From: Zygnema cylindricum
Lineage: Eukaryota > Streptophyta > Zygnematophyceae > Zygnematales > Zygnemataceae
DNA: 64,000 nucleotides
NCBI GenBank assembly: GCA_037447655.1
Contig: JBBHKE010003069.1
Location: 38,039 to 102,038, forward strand
Direction: 5' to 3'
This document shows positions 34,785 to 46,865 of this stretch, in pieces (within the stretch, counting starts at the first letter, position 1; each line of letters opens with the position of its first letter). The notes under the pieces are model-generated. The model saw only the letters and a program-made list of their open reading frames with translations. It was not told the origin of the DNA and did no database searches. Both the position numbers and the translations under genes were made by a program.

Positions 34785-36459
34785 TGTTGATATTTGAGTA
34801 TTTTCTAGGTATGTATTAGGATAGAAAAGAGCAAAGGCAGTGTGCCTCAAACTCCCCTCTCCAAGCCCCCACAGTTGTCGTAGTCACTGAAGACAGGATA
34901 AGGAGCTAGAGCAATGGCTGCCTAAGCTCACTACACCGCCAATCGTTATTAGCGTGGGAGTTTCATTAGCATATAATAATAATTACAGTGGTGTACGCTA
35001 TTTAAGAATTTGAAAATTTTGGAAAAAAATCATACATTCTAATTGTTTGATTATGGTAATTTGGATGTTTGAAAAAAAAAATGTCGGTCACAAATATGCT
35101 TACTCTTAGATAGGTCTCCGTACAAAATCTAACAAATCGTACACAAATCGTACATTCACACGGTCGAAACGTGGCTGTCGGACAAATATGTGGGAAAGAG
35201 ATTTTTTAGGACCTGGTATTTTTTCCTTTTTAGAACCCACATTCTCATGCGTCTGCGATTACTAAAACTAATTTATTGTAATTTTGAACTTAAAAAGGTA
35301 CATTTATGTACGGTTTGACCCTGACCGTACACAACTATATTTAAGAGAAAACTTACTGAAAATAACCCTAAATATAATAGAGAAAAAAATAGAATGAACT
35401 ACACTAATGGAGAATAATAAAAAAAAAAGCGGGACGGAATTAGTGTACACACGCTAATAACGATTGGCAGTGTAGAGAAGACAGGGGTGAATTAGGTAGA
35501 TTTACCAAAAGGTACTTGACGGACCCTATAATTGATCCTAGTACCTGCCGTTCGTCAAGTCACCCGTAGCCGGTAGCTTTGTCCGTTTAGTCTAGGACTA
35601 GAGCTAATGTACATTGGGTTTGATACGTATTTAAACATGTACACGTAGGTTTTTCCATTTAACTAGATTACAGTTTATAGGGCATAGAAACAGTTGTACT
35701 ATTAGTACCTGACGAAACAAATAGTACGGACATTTGTTTCGACGGTCCGGATAAAAAAGCGATGTAAAATCGACGGCCGTGGTGCAAGCCGAGATTCCGG
35801 AATGGCCACCTTAACGTTTTCAAGCGCCGTTACTCCGGATGACACGTGGCGACATTGCACGTGGTTGCCGAAATTCCGGATTGCAAGACAACAACCTCGG
35901 ATGTGGCAAATGTCACCTGTATGGTCTGTCGTACATCTGCCGTACAGAAAGTACACCGGCGCCTGTACTTTTCTATACGGTACAACCTTGTGATTGGTGC
36001 TGTAATTCGGTAGAAGGGGTTTTAGAGAGGGAATATGACTTAGAATATTTTGGGTAGGTAACCGCCTCTCCCAGAGAGCATCTTGTATAAAAGGCAAACT
36101 TTGGAAAGCCATATCAATTAACTCAGCTGACCAAATTCATTGATTTTTTTGCTGCGGACTCAAGGGAGTTCAGGCTACACAGGGATGTAGTCGGTCAAAG
36201 TGTTTGCTTGCCAAGGTGGCTGCATTTCTAAGGGAAAGTCAAAGTGGGGAATGTTATCCTTACTCATATTCTAACTTTGCATTCTGTAAGTGAAACTGAG
36301 CACACATAAAGTCTTATTTCACAAGGGTGAAGCTGTAATGGGGTTCTGATTGTCAAGGGGTTAATCATTTCGGTTTATATAAACTTGGAGTCGGCACTAT
36401 CTAGATTAGCTTCGTTGGATCTGCGAATTCTGTGTGGCAATGGAGCCCATAGAGTTTAA
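34785..36459 (+). mobile_element. Old solo copia LTR with 5-bp target duplication
   Basis: It begins TGTTGATATTTGAGTATTTT, as the 26277-32690 LTR does when read on the minus strand. It also keeps that LTR's ACTTGACGGACCC, GTACCTGC-GTTCGT-AAGT and TCTAGGACTAG blocks in the same order. Flanks are GTACG at 34780-34784 and 36460-36464. Removing the nested 541-bp element leaves about 1130 bp, close to the LTR length. No internal region remains. The terminal CA has decayed to AA. Confidence 0.8.
34933..35473. mobile_element. Family A element nested in the solo LTR
   Basis: ACACCGCCAATCGTTATTAG at the left and CTAATAACGATTGGCAGTGT at the right are inverted, with TA outside each end. 541 bp and non-coding. 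It splits the solo LTR cleanly, so it is younger than the LTR. Confidence 0.85.
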
Positions 36460-36876
36460 GTACGGTGGTAATTTCATTTTTTTGGTACGGCAACGTATTT
36501 TCTCGTTTTTTTCCAAGTTATAGAAGGAAACGACAGAAAATAACTGTAACTTTAGCACATGGGAAAGTGCCCTAAGTTTCGGCTATATGCGAAAGTGCCC
36601 TTAGCATCTACCACCGGTTTGTGCCCTTTCTTTCTAAGGTGAAATAATCATTAGAATACCCATAGCGCGAAAATGAACACGAGCTTGGTGAACCTTAGTC
36701 TAGAAACGACAAAGTAAAGATCGTTCTGCTTTGTACCATTGTTGTCTTTCGTGGATATTATTCCCACTTGACAGAAAAATGCCAAAACCTCATACGGAAG
36801 GCGAAGTGTAAGTAAAGTGGATAGGGTGGCAAGCTGTTAGATCAGTGGATGGATTGTTCAAGACTTAAGGGTGTAT

Positions 36877-37331
36877 CATAGTTCAAAAATAGGTGACCGT
36901 ATGCCCATAAAATATGCATATTGTATGCAAAATATACAATATGGCCTTAAGACCCATATTGTATTGGCCGCAAAATGAAATAAAATAGTAATAGGGTTGA
37001 GTTGCACATGGATCGATAGAGAATTAAACGTCATGTCTTAATTTGAAAAAAAAATCGACAAAAAAATTGTTTTCTGTGATTTTGAGCGACTTTTTATTTA
37101 AACCGTCAGATTCGAACGATCTGACGGTTGTTGATGAAAGTAACGATCTAAGAAGATCACATGAAAAGTCCATAACACGACTTACGATAGGACTATCGTC
37201 AGATTCGGACGATCGGACGGCCGCTGATGAAAGTAGGGATCTAAAAAGATCATATGGAAAGCCCGTAACACAACTTACGCTAAAGGCGGTCTACAAAAGG
37301 CCTACCAAAAAACGCCTACTTTTAAACTATG
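36877..37331. mobile_element. Family E hAT-like element with exact 8-bp target duplication
   Basis: CATAGTTCAAAAATAGGTG at the left and CCTACTTTTAAACTATG-type right end (GCCTACTTTTAAACTATG), flanked on both sides by GGGTGTAT. 455 bp, the reverse copy of 23647-24100. The open frame 37043-37375 crosses the right end and is not a real gene. Confidence 0.9.
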
Positions 37332-37611
37332 GGGTGTATGAGTTCAGCCCTATGTACGGACAGCTCGAGTTTTGAACGTATGGTATTATTGACAAGTCGA
37401 GCTCTGATACGCTGATAAGGTTTTGTTTTTTTCTATTTCTGGACTTGGTATATGCCCTTCAGTAAAATTTCCCTAAAAACAAAATTGGGTAGTTTTCTTG
37501 GACAGTTCAGCCTTATTATGCGAAAAAATGCGGCTTGGATTTTCGGCTTGGCGATCAAGAGTGACGTCATCATTGTAGGCCTTGTCAATGATATGCAGTA
37601 TATTGGACGGC

Positions 37612-38198
37612 ACACCGTGAATCGTTATTAGTGTTGAGAAATTATTAGTGTTAAAAAATAATTAGCGTTATTAACACTAATTACGATTTTCATTTTTTTT
37701 GAAAAAAATGTTTAATACTAATTGATCATTAATTATAAATTTGGTAGAACAGATCTGCCATCAAGATCTTCACAGTAAAATAGGTAAAATTACAAAATCT
37801 GACAAATTGTACATTGTCGCGTCCTTTGACTCTAATTTTTTCATAACTCTAATTTGGGTGTTTGCGCGAATAATTACTACGCCACACATATCTTTACACT
37901 AAAATAAGTACGATCTTATTATGTCTCGTATTCTGAGCGTAGTTTTATATGCGATCGCGATTATTTTTATCCATGTTTCGTACTTTTTTACTTTATAAAG
38001 TACCGATTTGTACGGACTGACACGTCCGTACACCACACTATTCAATAATATCATAAATTAGAATTATGAACGCTAATTCTCTAGAACCGTAATTAACGTA
38101 AAGGAAAATTTAGTATTATCAATTCTGTTTCGGGTTTTTAAATCAAAATTTGGGGGCGCCGATATAGAGTTCATAACGCTAATAACGATTCGCGGTGC
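37612..38198. mobile_element. Family A element, long type (587 bp)
   Basis: ACACCGTGAATCGTTATTAG at the left, CGCTAATAACGATTCGCGGTG at the right. Almost the whole length matches 42356-42930 in the same sense (shared ATCTGCCATCA-GATCTTCAC, TTTGGGGGCGCCGATATAG). Non-coding. Confidence 0.88.
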
Positions 38199-40690
38199 AC
38201 TGTAGATGTAAGGTGTCTAGGGTTTGCCACGCAGCCGATCATATATGGACGGCTCCGATCTGATTTTTTAGTGTTATCGCAACCAATATCCCGCCTTTCA
38301 CTTATTAGCGTTAATCGGTTAATGATTTTTTCGTGTGGCGAAATTAGAATTAGTAATACTACTGTAGTTTTGTGCAACGAGACGTGGCAGATAATAATGT
38401 GCGTTACTAAATAGTGTCGCTAACACTATTTTGTAATTTTAGGTCAAAATAAGTCGAGACCGAAGTACTGTAGTGTTATCAGCTTTAACAACAATCGGCG
38501 GTGTACTGACCTCACCTCGTACGGATCATCGTGTACGTGGCGTACGATAATGTTTACTGTACGATTCGTAAAATTTTTCATGAGCTTATTTCATACGCGT
38601 GCCAGCCTGTACGAACAGAGCCGAAGCCACGGAAGTTGTCGTATCTAAGCGCTGGTTCGTCTAGTTCAGTTGACTGTCGCGTAAACCCTAAACAACTTGC
38701 GCTGATTGTTCGCTCGACGTTTTGTCGCCGTACAGTCATTTTCAACCATTTCAAAAAAGAAACAAAGGTTTGCGAAGGCGCTTTGAACCGTACATCGAAA
38801 AGATCGACGGCAATCTAAAGGCGGCATTCCTTTACGAACAGTATTGTAATCTGTTTTGTCGTCTTATTTGTAGCTTTCCTGCACGTGTAACAAGAGACGC
38901 TTAACTTCTACGTCCCGACAGCGAGACAATTACAAATTGTTCGTAAGAGAATACCGCCGTAGTCCAACGAAGGAAGTTTGCATTTTTTGTTTTTTGTCGT
39001 TCACAAATATGTTTTTTACAAAAAATGACTTCGTCCACGTCATAGCCATCCGCGATACGACAGTTTTCATTTAACCTGACCTCGTCTGGAATCGAGAACG
39101 TGTCGTATTCCGTGCAAAATAAACAGTAGTTCGAACGAAAACTCGTCTTGCATGACGTATTTTTAATCATATATGGCAAAACGACAAATAACTGCCTGTC
39201 CGACAGAGAAACAACTGGATTTGGATGCTGACAAAAGATTACGCGTTGAAGGTTTTAGAATATTCGTGGAGCTACTCTGGCTTGTCATAACACGACAAGC
39301 GACTGGAAGATATCTTTGTTTCCAGATTCTCCGAGGGCTACTTTTTACTTTTAACCCTAGCCACTCAAATTAATAGAAATTAAAACCTGCCGTTCCTTTT
39401 CAAAGGGAACAATGGTTGAGAGTTTTTGAATTTGAAACAAAAAGAAAAAAAAATGATGAGAAATCCATCAGAAAAAATCCAGTCTGCACGTTCAGAATTT
39501 CCCCCGGACCCTAACGGCCGTCACGTTTTCAGGACTGCCCTGTAGTGGCCGTCTGCGATGCCAAAAATTGGCTGATCCGTACATCGTATCAGATTCGGTT
39601 TGCGCAAATCAAATCAAGGACGTGTCCACACTATATCCCAACATTGAAAGGAAGTACGTGTTCCAGACACAGTTCCAGCACATGGACCGTACAGTGCAGG
39701 AATATTTACTGCGAAAGACAAATATCGTACGGAAATGTGAAAATTTGGAAACATGCAATTTACAAATGTTCCGTTTTCGGGTAAACGTTTGTTGGAGGAC
39801 TTCGGGGGGGCGTCCATGTCATCATTAAACCTGCCGCACAAACCGTACCATAGTACAGTTGTCGTACAGATCAGCAGCGTACGGTCCAAGTCTCTCGTAC
39901 GAGCCTACAGTATTTTACGAAAATCTTTAAAAAAAAACCGAAAAAAGCTATAAAATGTGACAGGTTCGATTTTTGAACATTTCATCATCGCCAGATTCGG
40001 TACCCTTTGACCCAATAGTTTCGCTTCTTGTCAGATTCCTGTACTGTACCTTCCAGCCTGCAGCACCAGCGACCTTTTGTCGTACACTTGCGCTACCGCC
40101 AAAACTAATGACGTCGCCGTCTGCTCGAAGTTTCCTCTCCCTCCCCTCATAACGCCGCCTCCCGCCAAAACGCAGCAGCCCCCCAGCGCTGCCCCAGAAT
40201 CCGTCGCCTGATTCGCGCCCGAGTTAACCGCCTGCAGACGCCACGTCTAACCCTCTCCCTTCCTGACACGTGCGAGTTTGGGCACCACGGTCTCACCTGT
40301 TTTTCCGTACACTTACATTTATATACGGACGGCAGCGCCACTTCCACCTCTGGCATTTCGTACTCTTTTTGTCCAGTCGTCCTAACTTCGTACAGCTGTG
40401 TACATCTCGTCCGTACGGAGACGCGGAGAATTTCGCTGACGAGCACAGACTCCTCGCAGCCGGTAAGAAATAGAACTATACTTCTTCGGATTAATAAAAA
40501 TCAGCCACGTCATCTCTATCGCACTAATCGTACTCTTCAACCGCCTGCTGTACCCTGTCGGCACTTTGTCGCGTTGTAGCTCCAAGCCGCGCCGCCGGGG
40601 CCGCCCGCTTGCGATTCTGTGCCCAGAATCGTACATTCCAATCGTACTTTCTACCATACTTTGTATCCGTACAGATAATTGTACCAGTCC
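38199..40690. other. Intergenic transposon-derived DNA, no gene called
   Basis: AACAATCGGCGGTGTACTG near 38500 is a family A right end without a clear partner. The rest is rich in GTACG/CGTAC words. Frames such as 39173-39373 (+, 66 codons) have no recognised domain. The sequence becomes more GC-rich from about 40080 (AACGCCGCCTCCCGCC), approaching the possible promoter below. Confidence 0.4.
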
Positions 40691-42097
40691 TGTACTGTAC
40701 TGTACTGTAGTTCTCTATCCGTACACACTCATGCGGCCCGCCTCATATGTCACCTCCCCATCTCTTATTCTACCCTCTCCAATAGTCGTCTCTCCTATCG
40801 TCAGCGCACATTCTGTCTCCCTCCCCTCGTCCTCTCTACTCTCCCTCCTATCCCGCCTCGCCTTCTTCTCCCTCCCTCTCCCTCCCTCTCCCTCTTCTGG
40901 AGAAAGATTTGAGTTGATTTTCTATGTGGAGTTGAGATACAGATCTCCGAGAGAATAATCGGGGTTTTTAAAAGAAACAGGGGACTTTAAAACGAATTGA
41001 GGTTTTGAAATGAAATGGGGTTTTGACGAGTCACTGTGAAGGATTGGTTAGACCTTGGGTCTAAGAAAATGAAAAGTTTTGGAGGACTTTTTTTTGAAGG
41101 CAGTTAAGTAGGGAAAGGTTTTCGTGATACCAGCGAGAAACAGTTTGGTAGGTGACATTGTGCCTTGGAAAATTTAAATTGTTTTCTCACGATTTGTTTT
41201 TTTTTTTTGTGGTTTCATGGTGATTTATCATGGTTTTTTTTTTTTTTTTTTAAGGTTCGATGCTGTTCCTTAAACTGAACGCATTGTTTGCGTTATTTCT
41301 TTCTTGTTGCTGGTTCTTTTGCAAGTATGTGGCAAGTTTTGGTTATCTGTGGTAGTTGAAACAAAGTTTGGAAAACAATTTGTAGCGCTGTATGTGACGA
41401 CCACTGCATGAATTATATGGCATACCGGTACACATTATATGACACTTGTACACAGTAGGGAAACTTTAAAAAGTGTTTCAGTTTCTTTTACACCGTTTTG
41501 CACATGTGGATCTTGGAAGTGGAACTACTGTGGGTTATACAGCACAATATGCAAATGATGTGACTATTCAAATGGTTTAGGATATGGTTTGCTCCGATTT
41601 ACGAGTGTTTGGTATTTTCTCTGAACACTGTCAACGGTCTGCGCCTTTATATTCAGTTAAATTGTTGACGGTCTAATTGGTGGGCGTTTGTGGAGATACG
41701 GGCGCTGGCAATTCGGACCTGCGTCGTCTGTTTTTAAGGTCTAGTTTGTATGTCGATACCAATTTAATGGAACTGTTAGGAGTTATGAGTGGGTGATAGA
41801 GCTGGTAATAGCCAGTCAGAAGCAGCTTACATTTGTTTCTGACAGCTCAGTTTCGGACATGTTATTTTTTTGTCGGCTCAGAAGCTTACTCCTGAAGTCT
41901 TGCAGCCTATCCTACTAAAAATAGTTCCACAAATTGTGGAACGATGTAGATGCATTGAGGATGCTTCTCCAATTCCTGAATCATGTAGACAATTACCTTC
42001 ATTCTATTTTGGCGAAGTTCCTTCACTGGCGCTGATTCTTTTTGGTTCGTCTTTTGTGCAAGGTCTTGGTAATTGTCTTTTGACATCAGATCTATAG
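40691..42097 (+). other. Possible gene fragment: TC-rich leader and one open exon
   Basis: A C/T tract at 40790-40910 (CCCTCCCTCTCCCTCCCTCT) looks like a plant 5' UTR. Then 41000-41870 is T-rich like an intron, and CGGCTCAG at 41880 is followed by an open stretch to a TAG at 42095 (KLTPEVLQPILLKIVPQIVE at its start). I do not recognise the product and see no ATG exon, so this may be a remnant or chance. Confidence 0.25.
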
Positions 42098-42355
42098 GTG
42101 ATTCTATTTTCCGAGTGAATTGTGAGTCCTATATTTGCATGGCAATGTGTAGCATTTATGTTTCTTCTACCGAAATAAAGCCAGCTTCAAACTACTTGTT
42201 CAGTGATTTGAATCTAAATGTGTGAGTCAGCAAAGACTTGTGCAACTTATAAGCCATTTCTTAAGATTTGTACTGGATTTTGAGCTACTGCAGCATCCAA
42301 GCCTTGGATTGCGAATTATCCTGTCCAGTCGAAAAGTTTATTTCATCCGCAAGCT

Positions 42356-42930
42356 ACACCGTGAATCGTTATTAGCGTTGAGAAATTATTAGTGTTAAAA
42401 AATAAATAGCGTTATTAACACTAAGTACGATTTTCATTTTTTTTTTTTTAAATGTTTAATACTAATTAATCATTAACTCCAATTTTGGTACAACAGATCT
42501 GCCATCAGGATCTTCACAGTAAAATAGGTAAAAGTACAATATCTGACAAATTGTACACTGTCGCGTCCTTTGACTCTAATTTTTTCATAACTCTAATTTG
42601 GGTGTTCGCGGGAATAATTATTACGCCACACATATCTTTATACTAAAATAGGTATGATCTTATTATGTCTCTTATTCTGAGCGTAGTTTTACATGCGATC
42701 GCGATTATTTTAATCCATGTTTCGTACTTTTTTACTTAATAAAGTACCGTTTTGTACGGACTGACGTGTCTATTCAATAATATCATAAATTAGAATTATG
42801 AACGCTAATTCTCTAGAACCGTAATTAACGTAAAGGAAAATTTAGTATTATCAATTCTATTTCGGGTTTTGGAATCAAAATTTGGGGGCGCCGATATAGA
42901 GTTCATAAAGCTAATAACGAATCGCGGTGT
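42356..42930. mobile_element. Family A element, long type (575 bp)
   Basis: ACACCGTGAATCGTTATTAG at the left and CTAATAACGAATCGCGGTGT at the right, TA on both outer sides. Close sister of 37612-38198, differing mainly by small indels. Non-coding. Confidence 0.9.
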
Positions 42931-45016
42931 AGCCCTTGATTTTTTTTGGAGAATATCTCTTGACACTTAGAGAGTGGAAGTCGCCAGTAGAGAGGGATAA
43001 AGTAGTGAAGTTATGATCATCATGATTATTTGACTATTATTGGATGTGAATGTTATGGAAAATCCGATTATTTGTCCGCAAGGTGTCAGCTGGTTCGGCG
43101 GAGTAGTTTCAACTGTGAGAAATGGAAGTCCTTCAAATGTGACAATCATTGGTACCTATGATGCATTTATTGGGAACATCTGTCACATAACGTACTTCCA
43201 GGCTACTTGTCGACAATAGTCATGATCACCTATTCTAATCATTTTTGACTTTTTCCTGTTACTGCCGCATTTTCACTGCCTATATTTGTGAGCCTGGACA
43301 AATGTCCTTGAATTTTCACCAGATCTGCGATCTAGTTTTGAAGGAGAGTCTGCCCTTTGTGCGTGGTTTATAACAGACTAGTCAATCTAACTTGTCAAAA
43401 CTCTGTACTTATGTGGTCAAAAATTTGGACAATAAGCTGGCCATTCCCGGTAATTATTTCTTAGTAAAAAATTGACATGCACAGTGGCAAAGTTCAACTT
43501 GAGAGGTAGGATTTATTACACTGGATTGTTTGATAAGATCTATAGTCCTGAGCATTGAGAAACACGACTTTGGAAACAAAAAAATCAGAAACGTGCGTAT
43601 CAATATTCTTGTGCTTGTTTGTTCATTTTTTTGAATACTCGGAGTTTGAATTAACCAAGGTACATGATGTCATGTAGATGGTATTTGACCACAACCGTTG
43701 AAAACTGAAAACTCTGTGACATGAGAAAATTCCAATGAGGAACCTGCAGTCTAATGGGTATACAAACAACAATTTTAACCTTAGTGAGTAGATGGCTATG
43801 ATATATGATAATTTATAGAAAACAATTGAATTTGTCCTCCTGATCCTCCTGATCCTCTTGATCCTCTTGATTGGAAATATAAGCTAGTTGTTGGATGTTC
43901 CAAGCTTGCTTGACAGGCTCCATATCTCACAAGATACTTCGCAAAATTATGGGTAGTCCAATCTCATGATGGCGACACAAGGAGCTTTTGACTTCTTCGT
44001 TTGTTGTTAAGAACATGTATCGATATTATTTGCACCATATTGTGCACTCTGCAAGAACAGTTTCATCCCCAAACAACCACCACGAATGAAAAACGGTTAC
44101 TTGTTCTGCTTTGTAAATCTTCTACATCACACCAAGAATTTTATTCTCAGACACCGTCATCAAACATTTGAGCCAGAATATCACCACCACCTTATTGGAA
44201 CATCTTGAATATGTATATATCCACTTGCTCTACCAAGAAAAGTGATTATAGCACGAAAGGTAACCTCTGGATAAATGATCAATGTGGTACGGTAAAAAAT
44301 CACAACGTCCTCCTAACACTGGATTCCAAAGTGCATGTCTTCCACTGCCAGTTTGGAGACAACCACACTGTAGTTCACAATCAGTACTCAGAGATATGAA
44401 CAATCCGTTTTTGTTGAAACAGTACGCTGTGTTAGGTGCGGTCCAAACATTACGTCATGCGAGGTGTGGTCAAAGAAACTACTAGTAAGAAATATTTTTA
44501 GGAGCAGATGATACCTTCAAGAAAAGTTGACAAAGACCTGCAGGCTGGAAATTTGAACAAATTATAACAATTAGGTTTGCAGGTAGTCTAGAATTCACAT
44601 ATGTTAAAATATGTGCGCATGAGGTGAACGGCATAACTTGATGATTTAGGTTTTTACGACCTATTCATACTTGTTAGCCAGACTCATGGCGACAACGTCA
44701 AGGTTAAGTTATCCAGCAATTTTAGTTATTGCAACTAACAAGGTTAGAGATTTGATTGTATAAACATGACTTGCTTACTCCTGTTTAGAGCACATATGCC
44801 CTTGCTATAAACGCACACTGATTATTTCACTTTGATATAATGAAGAATGAGAAAGGAGAGAAAGAGGCAGTGGAATGGTCTAGTAATAAGGAGAATTGGA
44901 GAGGGAGTGGCAGGAGTTGAAAATATCGAAAGAGGATTTTAGAGCAAGACGGTGCAAACAGGGAGAAAGAGACAAAGAGCCCGTTGATAGGCCTTGGTTC
45001 CTTGGAGAATCACTAC
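42931..45016. other. Intergenic or intronic, no exon recognised
   Basis: Composition resembles the SCC3 introns, with very few CGTAC words. A 9-base unit (GATCCTCYT) is repeated about four times at 43834-43871. I looked on the minus strand for coiled-coil exons that would continue the NDC80-like exon and found none I would defend. Confidence 0.4.
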
Positions 45017-45520
45017 CTTAGATTTTAGATTTGCCTCTCGCTCCTTCTTTAGGTGTCCAAGGATGACAAAGTACTTGTATGCTTTTCCGATGTTGCCAAA
45101 ATCGTGCCACAACAAAGACGCCTTTCCTGCCAACTTAATTTCTTGCATATTTTTGAAGGTCGCCAACTCGACAAGCCATGCCAATCCTATTACCAAACCA
45201 TACCATTTGCTTGGTACTCCTGATGTGTCTTTCTGGATCGGCACCGGACACTCCAATTCCTGAAAAAGAGATGGCAAATCAGTAGTTACACGGCCCCTAC
45301 AGTCATAATTAGGATCGATCTCTTTATAAAGAAATCGAAATATCCTGATGAAGCGTTTGTTTGTTATGGCCTCCAAGTTGACGAGCATCGGGCCGTCGAA
45401 ATGATTTGCGTGAAGGTAGCTGTTAACCCTTTCAATACACTCTTCCTGCAATTGCTGATTTTTTATCCAGTTTTCTGTCATTGCCATGTCTCTTCTGAAT
45501 GAATCAGCGAAAAACGACTC
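45017..45520 (-). CDS. NDC80: NDC80-like kinetochore protein, single orphan exon with the CH domain
   Basis: NDC80 (HEC1) is the microtubule-binding subunit of the outer kinetochore; its N-terminal calponin-homology (CH) domain contacts tubulin. This 504-nt exon, 168 codons in phase 0, runs from an acceptor (TTTTGCAG) to a donor (AAG/GTAGTG). It reads like that domain: NSYLHANHFDGPMLVNLEAI, then KRFIRIFRFLYKEIDPNYD, LPSLFQELECPVP and WYGLVIGLAWLVELATF. The spacing and the terminal W-L-V-E motif fit NDC80. No exon for the basic N-tail, start codon or long coiled coil was found nearby. It lies between family A elements. It may be a pseudogene, a captured fragment, or one exon of a gene with very long introns. 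Confidence 0.7.
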
Positions 45521-46311
45521 CTGCAAAACAACGAGGAAACAAGCAAAAGAACAGAATCCTATTCTACTGGTTTAATTTGGTTAGAGACTATTAGCAATAT
45601 GTAGGAACAATTAGGACAATCAATCAGCGTCCGGTGAATACTAGAAGCAGGGACAATGGACTGACATTAATTTTGCAATGAGCTGGCAATAATGGAACAG
45701 ATATGTTTTCTTTTTTCAGGCACTATACCTTCTCAGTGCTGCAAATTCTGTCCGTACTGACGTATAACACGTGGATTTTTTACAGTATGAACCACACAGA
45801 ATGAAAAAATATAATTTTCTAAGAGTTTGTCAACCTTTTTGCTGCAAATGACTTCTATGCTGAGATTCATAGTAAATCACAATAACAAATCAGAGTAAAT
45901 AACAATAACTCCTGGACAATCTCTGCAAAGCTAAAAAAAACCACTTTTCTCGCCAGAAGTCACCTGGCTCTGGCAAAGCCAACAGCACCATGCAATGTTC
46001 CTGTTGTGCCGACACGCTTCACTGCGGTTCGATAGTGTAACTGGCTAATTTTCAAGGATCTTTCTATCTTTAATGGAGCTTTCTCGCTTGATTACCTGCT
46101 TGACTGTACCAGCTTGTGTATTGATAGCTAGTGTTGCTGTAAGTTTCACCCTTGTAGCCGATGATTGTAGTCTGCCGCAGGTCATACTTTCCACCTTTTA
46201 ATTGCCCACATGCGCCGTATTCATTTTGCGAATGGCACGAGATTAGGCGATCGTGGCCGTCTATTTCAAACGATGCCGCGCATTAATCACTGTACATTAA
46301 TCACCGTAGCT
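45521..46311. other. Flank of the NDC80-like exon, nothing recognised
   Basis: AT-rich sequence without a transposon terminus. No upstream NDC80 exon could be recognised on the minus strand. Confidence 0.4.
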
Positions 46312-46865
46312 ACACCGCGCGCATCGTTATTAGTGTCAAAGTTTAAATAGTGTGTAAGTAAATATACCGTCATTGACTCTAACTAAGAATTTGAAAATTA
46401 AAAAAAAAAAGGTTTATTCTAATTTCAGTGCTTACGCTAATTTGGAACAGCAAAAATGGAAAATTTTCTGTACGATTATATACATTATTATATGTATCCG
46501 TACACAATATAAAAAATCCTACACCGTAGTGAAATTTAAGCATCCGTACATGTCAGACTTGTTTACATGTCAGACCAATCCCGTTTTTTTAGCGCACGTT
46601 CCTATGCGAACGCGTCCGATTTAATTCATTTTTGTAAAATTTTCACTTGAAAAGGTACATTTATGTACGGTCTGACATCGACCGTACACCACGCTATTTA
46701 CATCTTATTGAACTTTAGTTCTTTACGCTATTTTGTACGGTACCTCAAACTTACCTAAATTATAATAATGAAAAAATTAGAATCGTTTACTCTATTTGAT
46801 GTCATAGAGTCGAAATTTCGAGCGACCGAATTAGAGTAATTTACTCTAATTACGATTCGCGGTGT
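46312..46865. mobile_element. Family A TIR element, 554 bp
   Basis: ACACCGCGCGCATCGTTATT at the left and CTAATTACGATTCGCGGTGT at the right, flanked by TA. The interior aligns with 18541-19080. No coding sequence. Confidence 0.87.

Larger units (their letters stand above)
32972..36602. mobile_element. Giant inverted repeat (foldback-like element), right arm split by a solo LTR
   Basis: The left arm (about 32972-33930) is mirrored by 33955-34784 and then, beyond an insertion, by 36460-36602. Paired landmarks: ACCTCGCGAGGT at 33234 and 34642; CTCTCTCTC-CCTC at 33470 against GAGGGAGAGAGAG at 34405; GTAGCTAGACGTCTAC against GTAGACATCAAGCTAC; GTGCTAAAGTTAAAG at 33008 against GTAACTTTAGCACATG at 36547. 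The outer end CTAAGGGCACTTTCGCAT (inverse at 36602) resembles the central GACTAAGGGCACTTCCCATG, so the unit may be two head-to-head copies. No transposase; superfamily unassigned. Confidence 0.8.

Noticed and set aside
37043-37375. 110-codon frame as a gene
   Set aside because: It lies in a hAT-like MITE and runs across its right terminus and target duplication.
39173-39373. 66-codon frame as a small gene
   Set aside because: It starts plausibly with MAKRQITACP but has no recognised domain or context in transposon-rich DNA.
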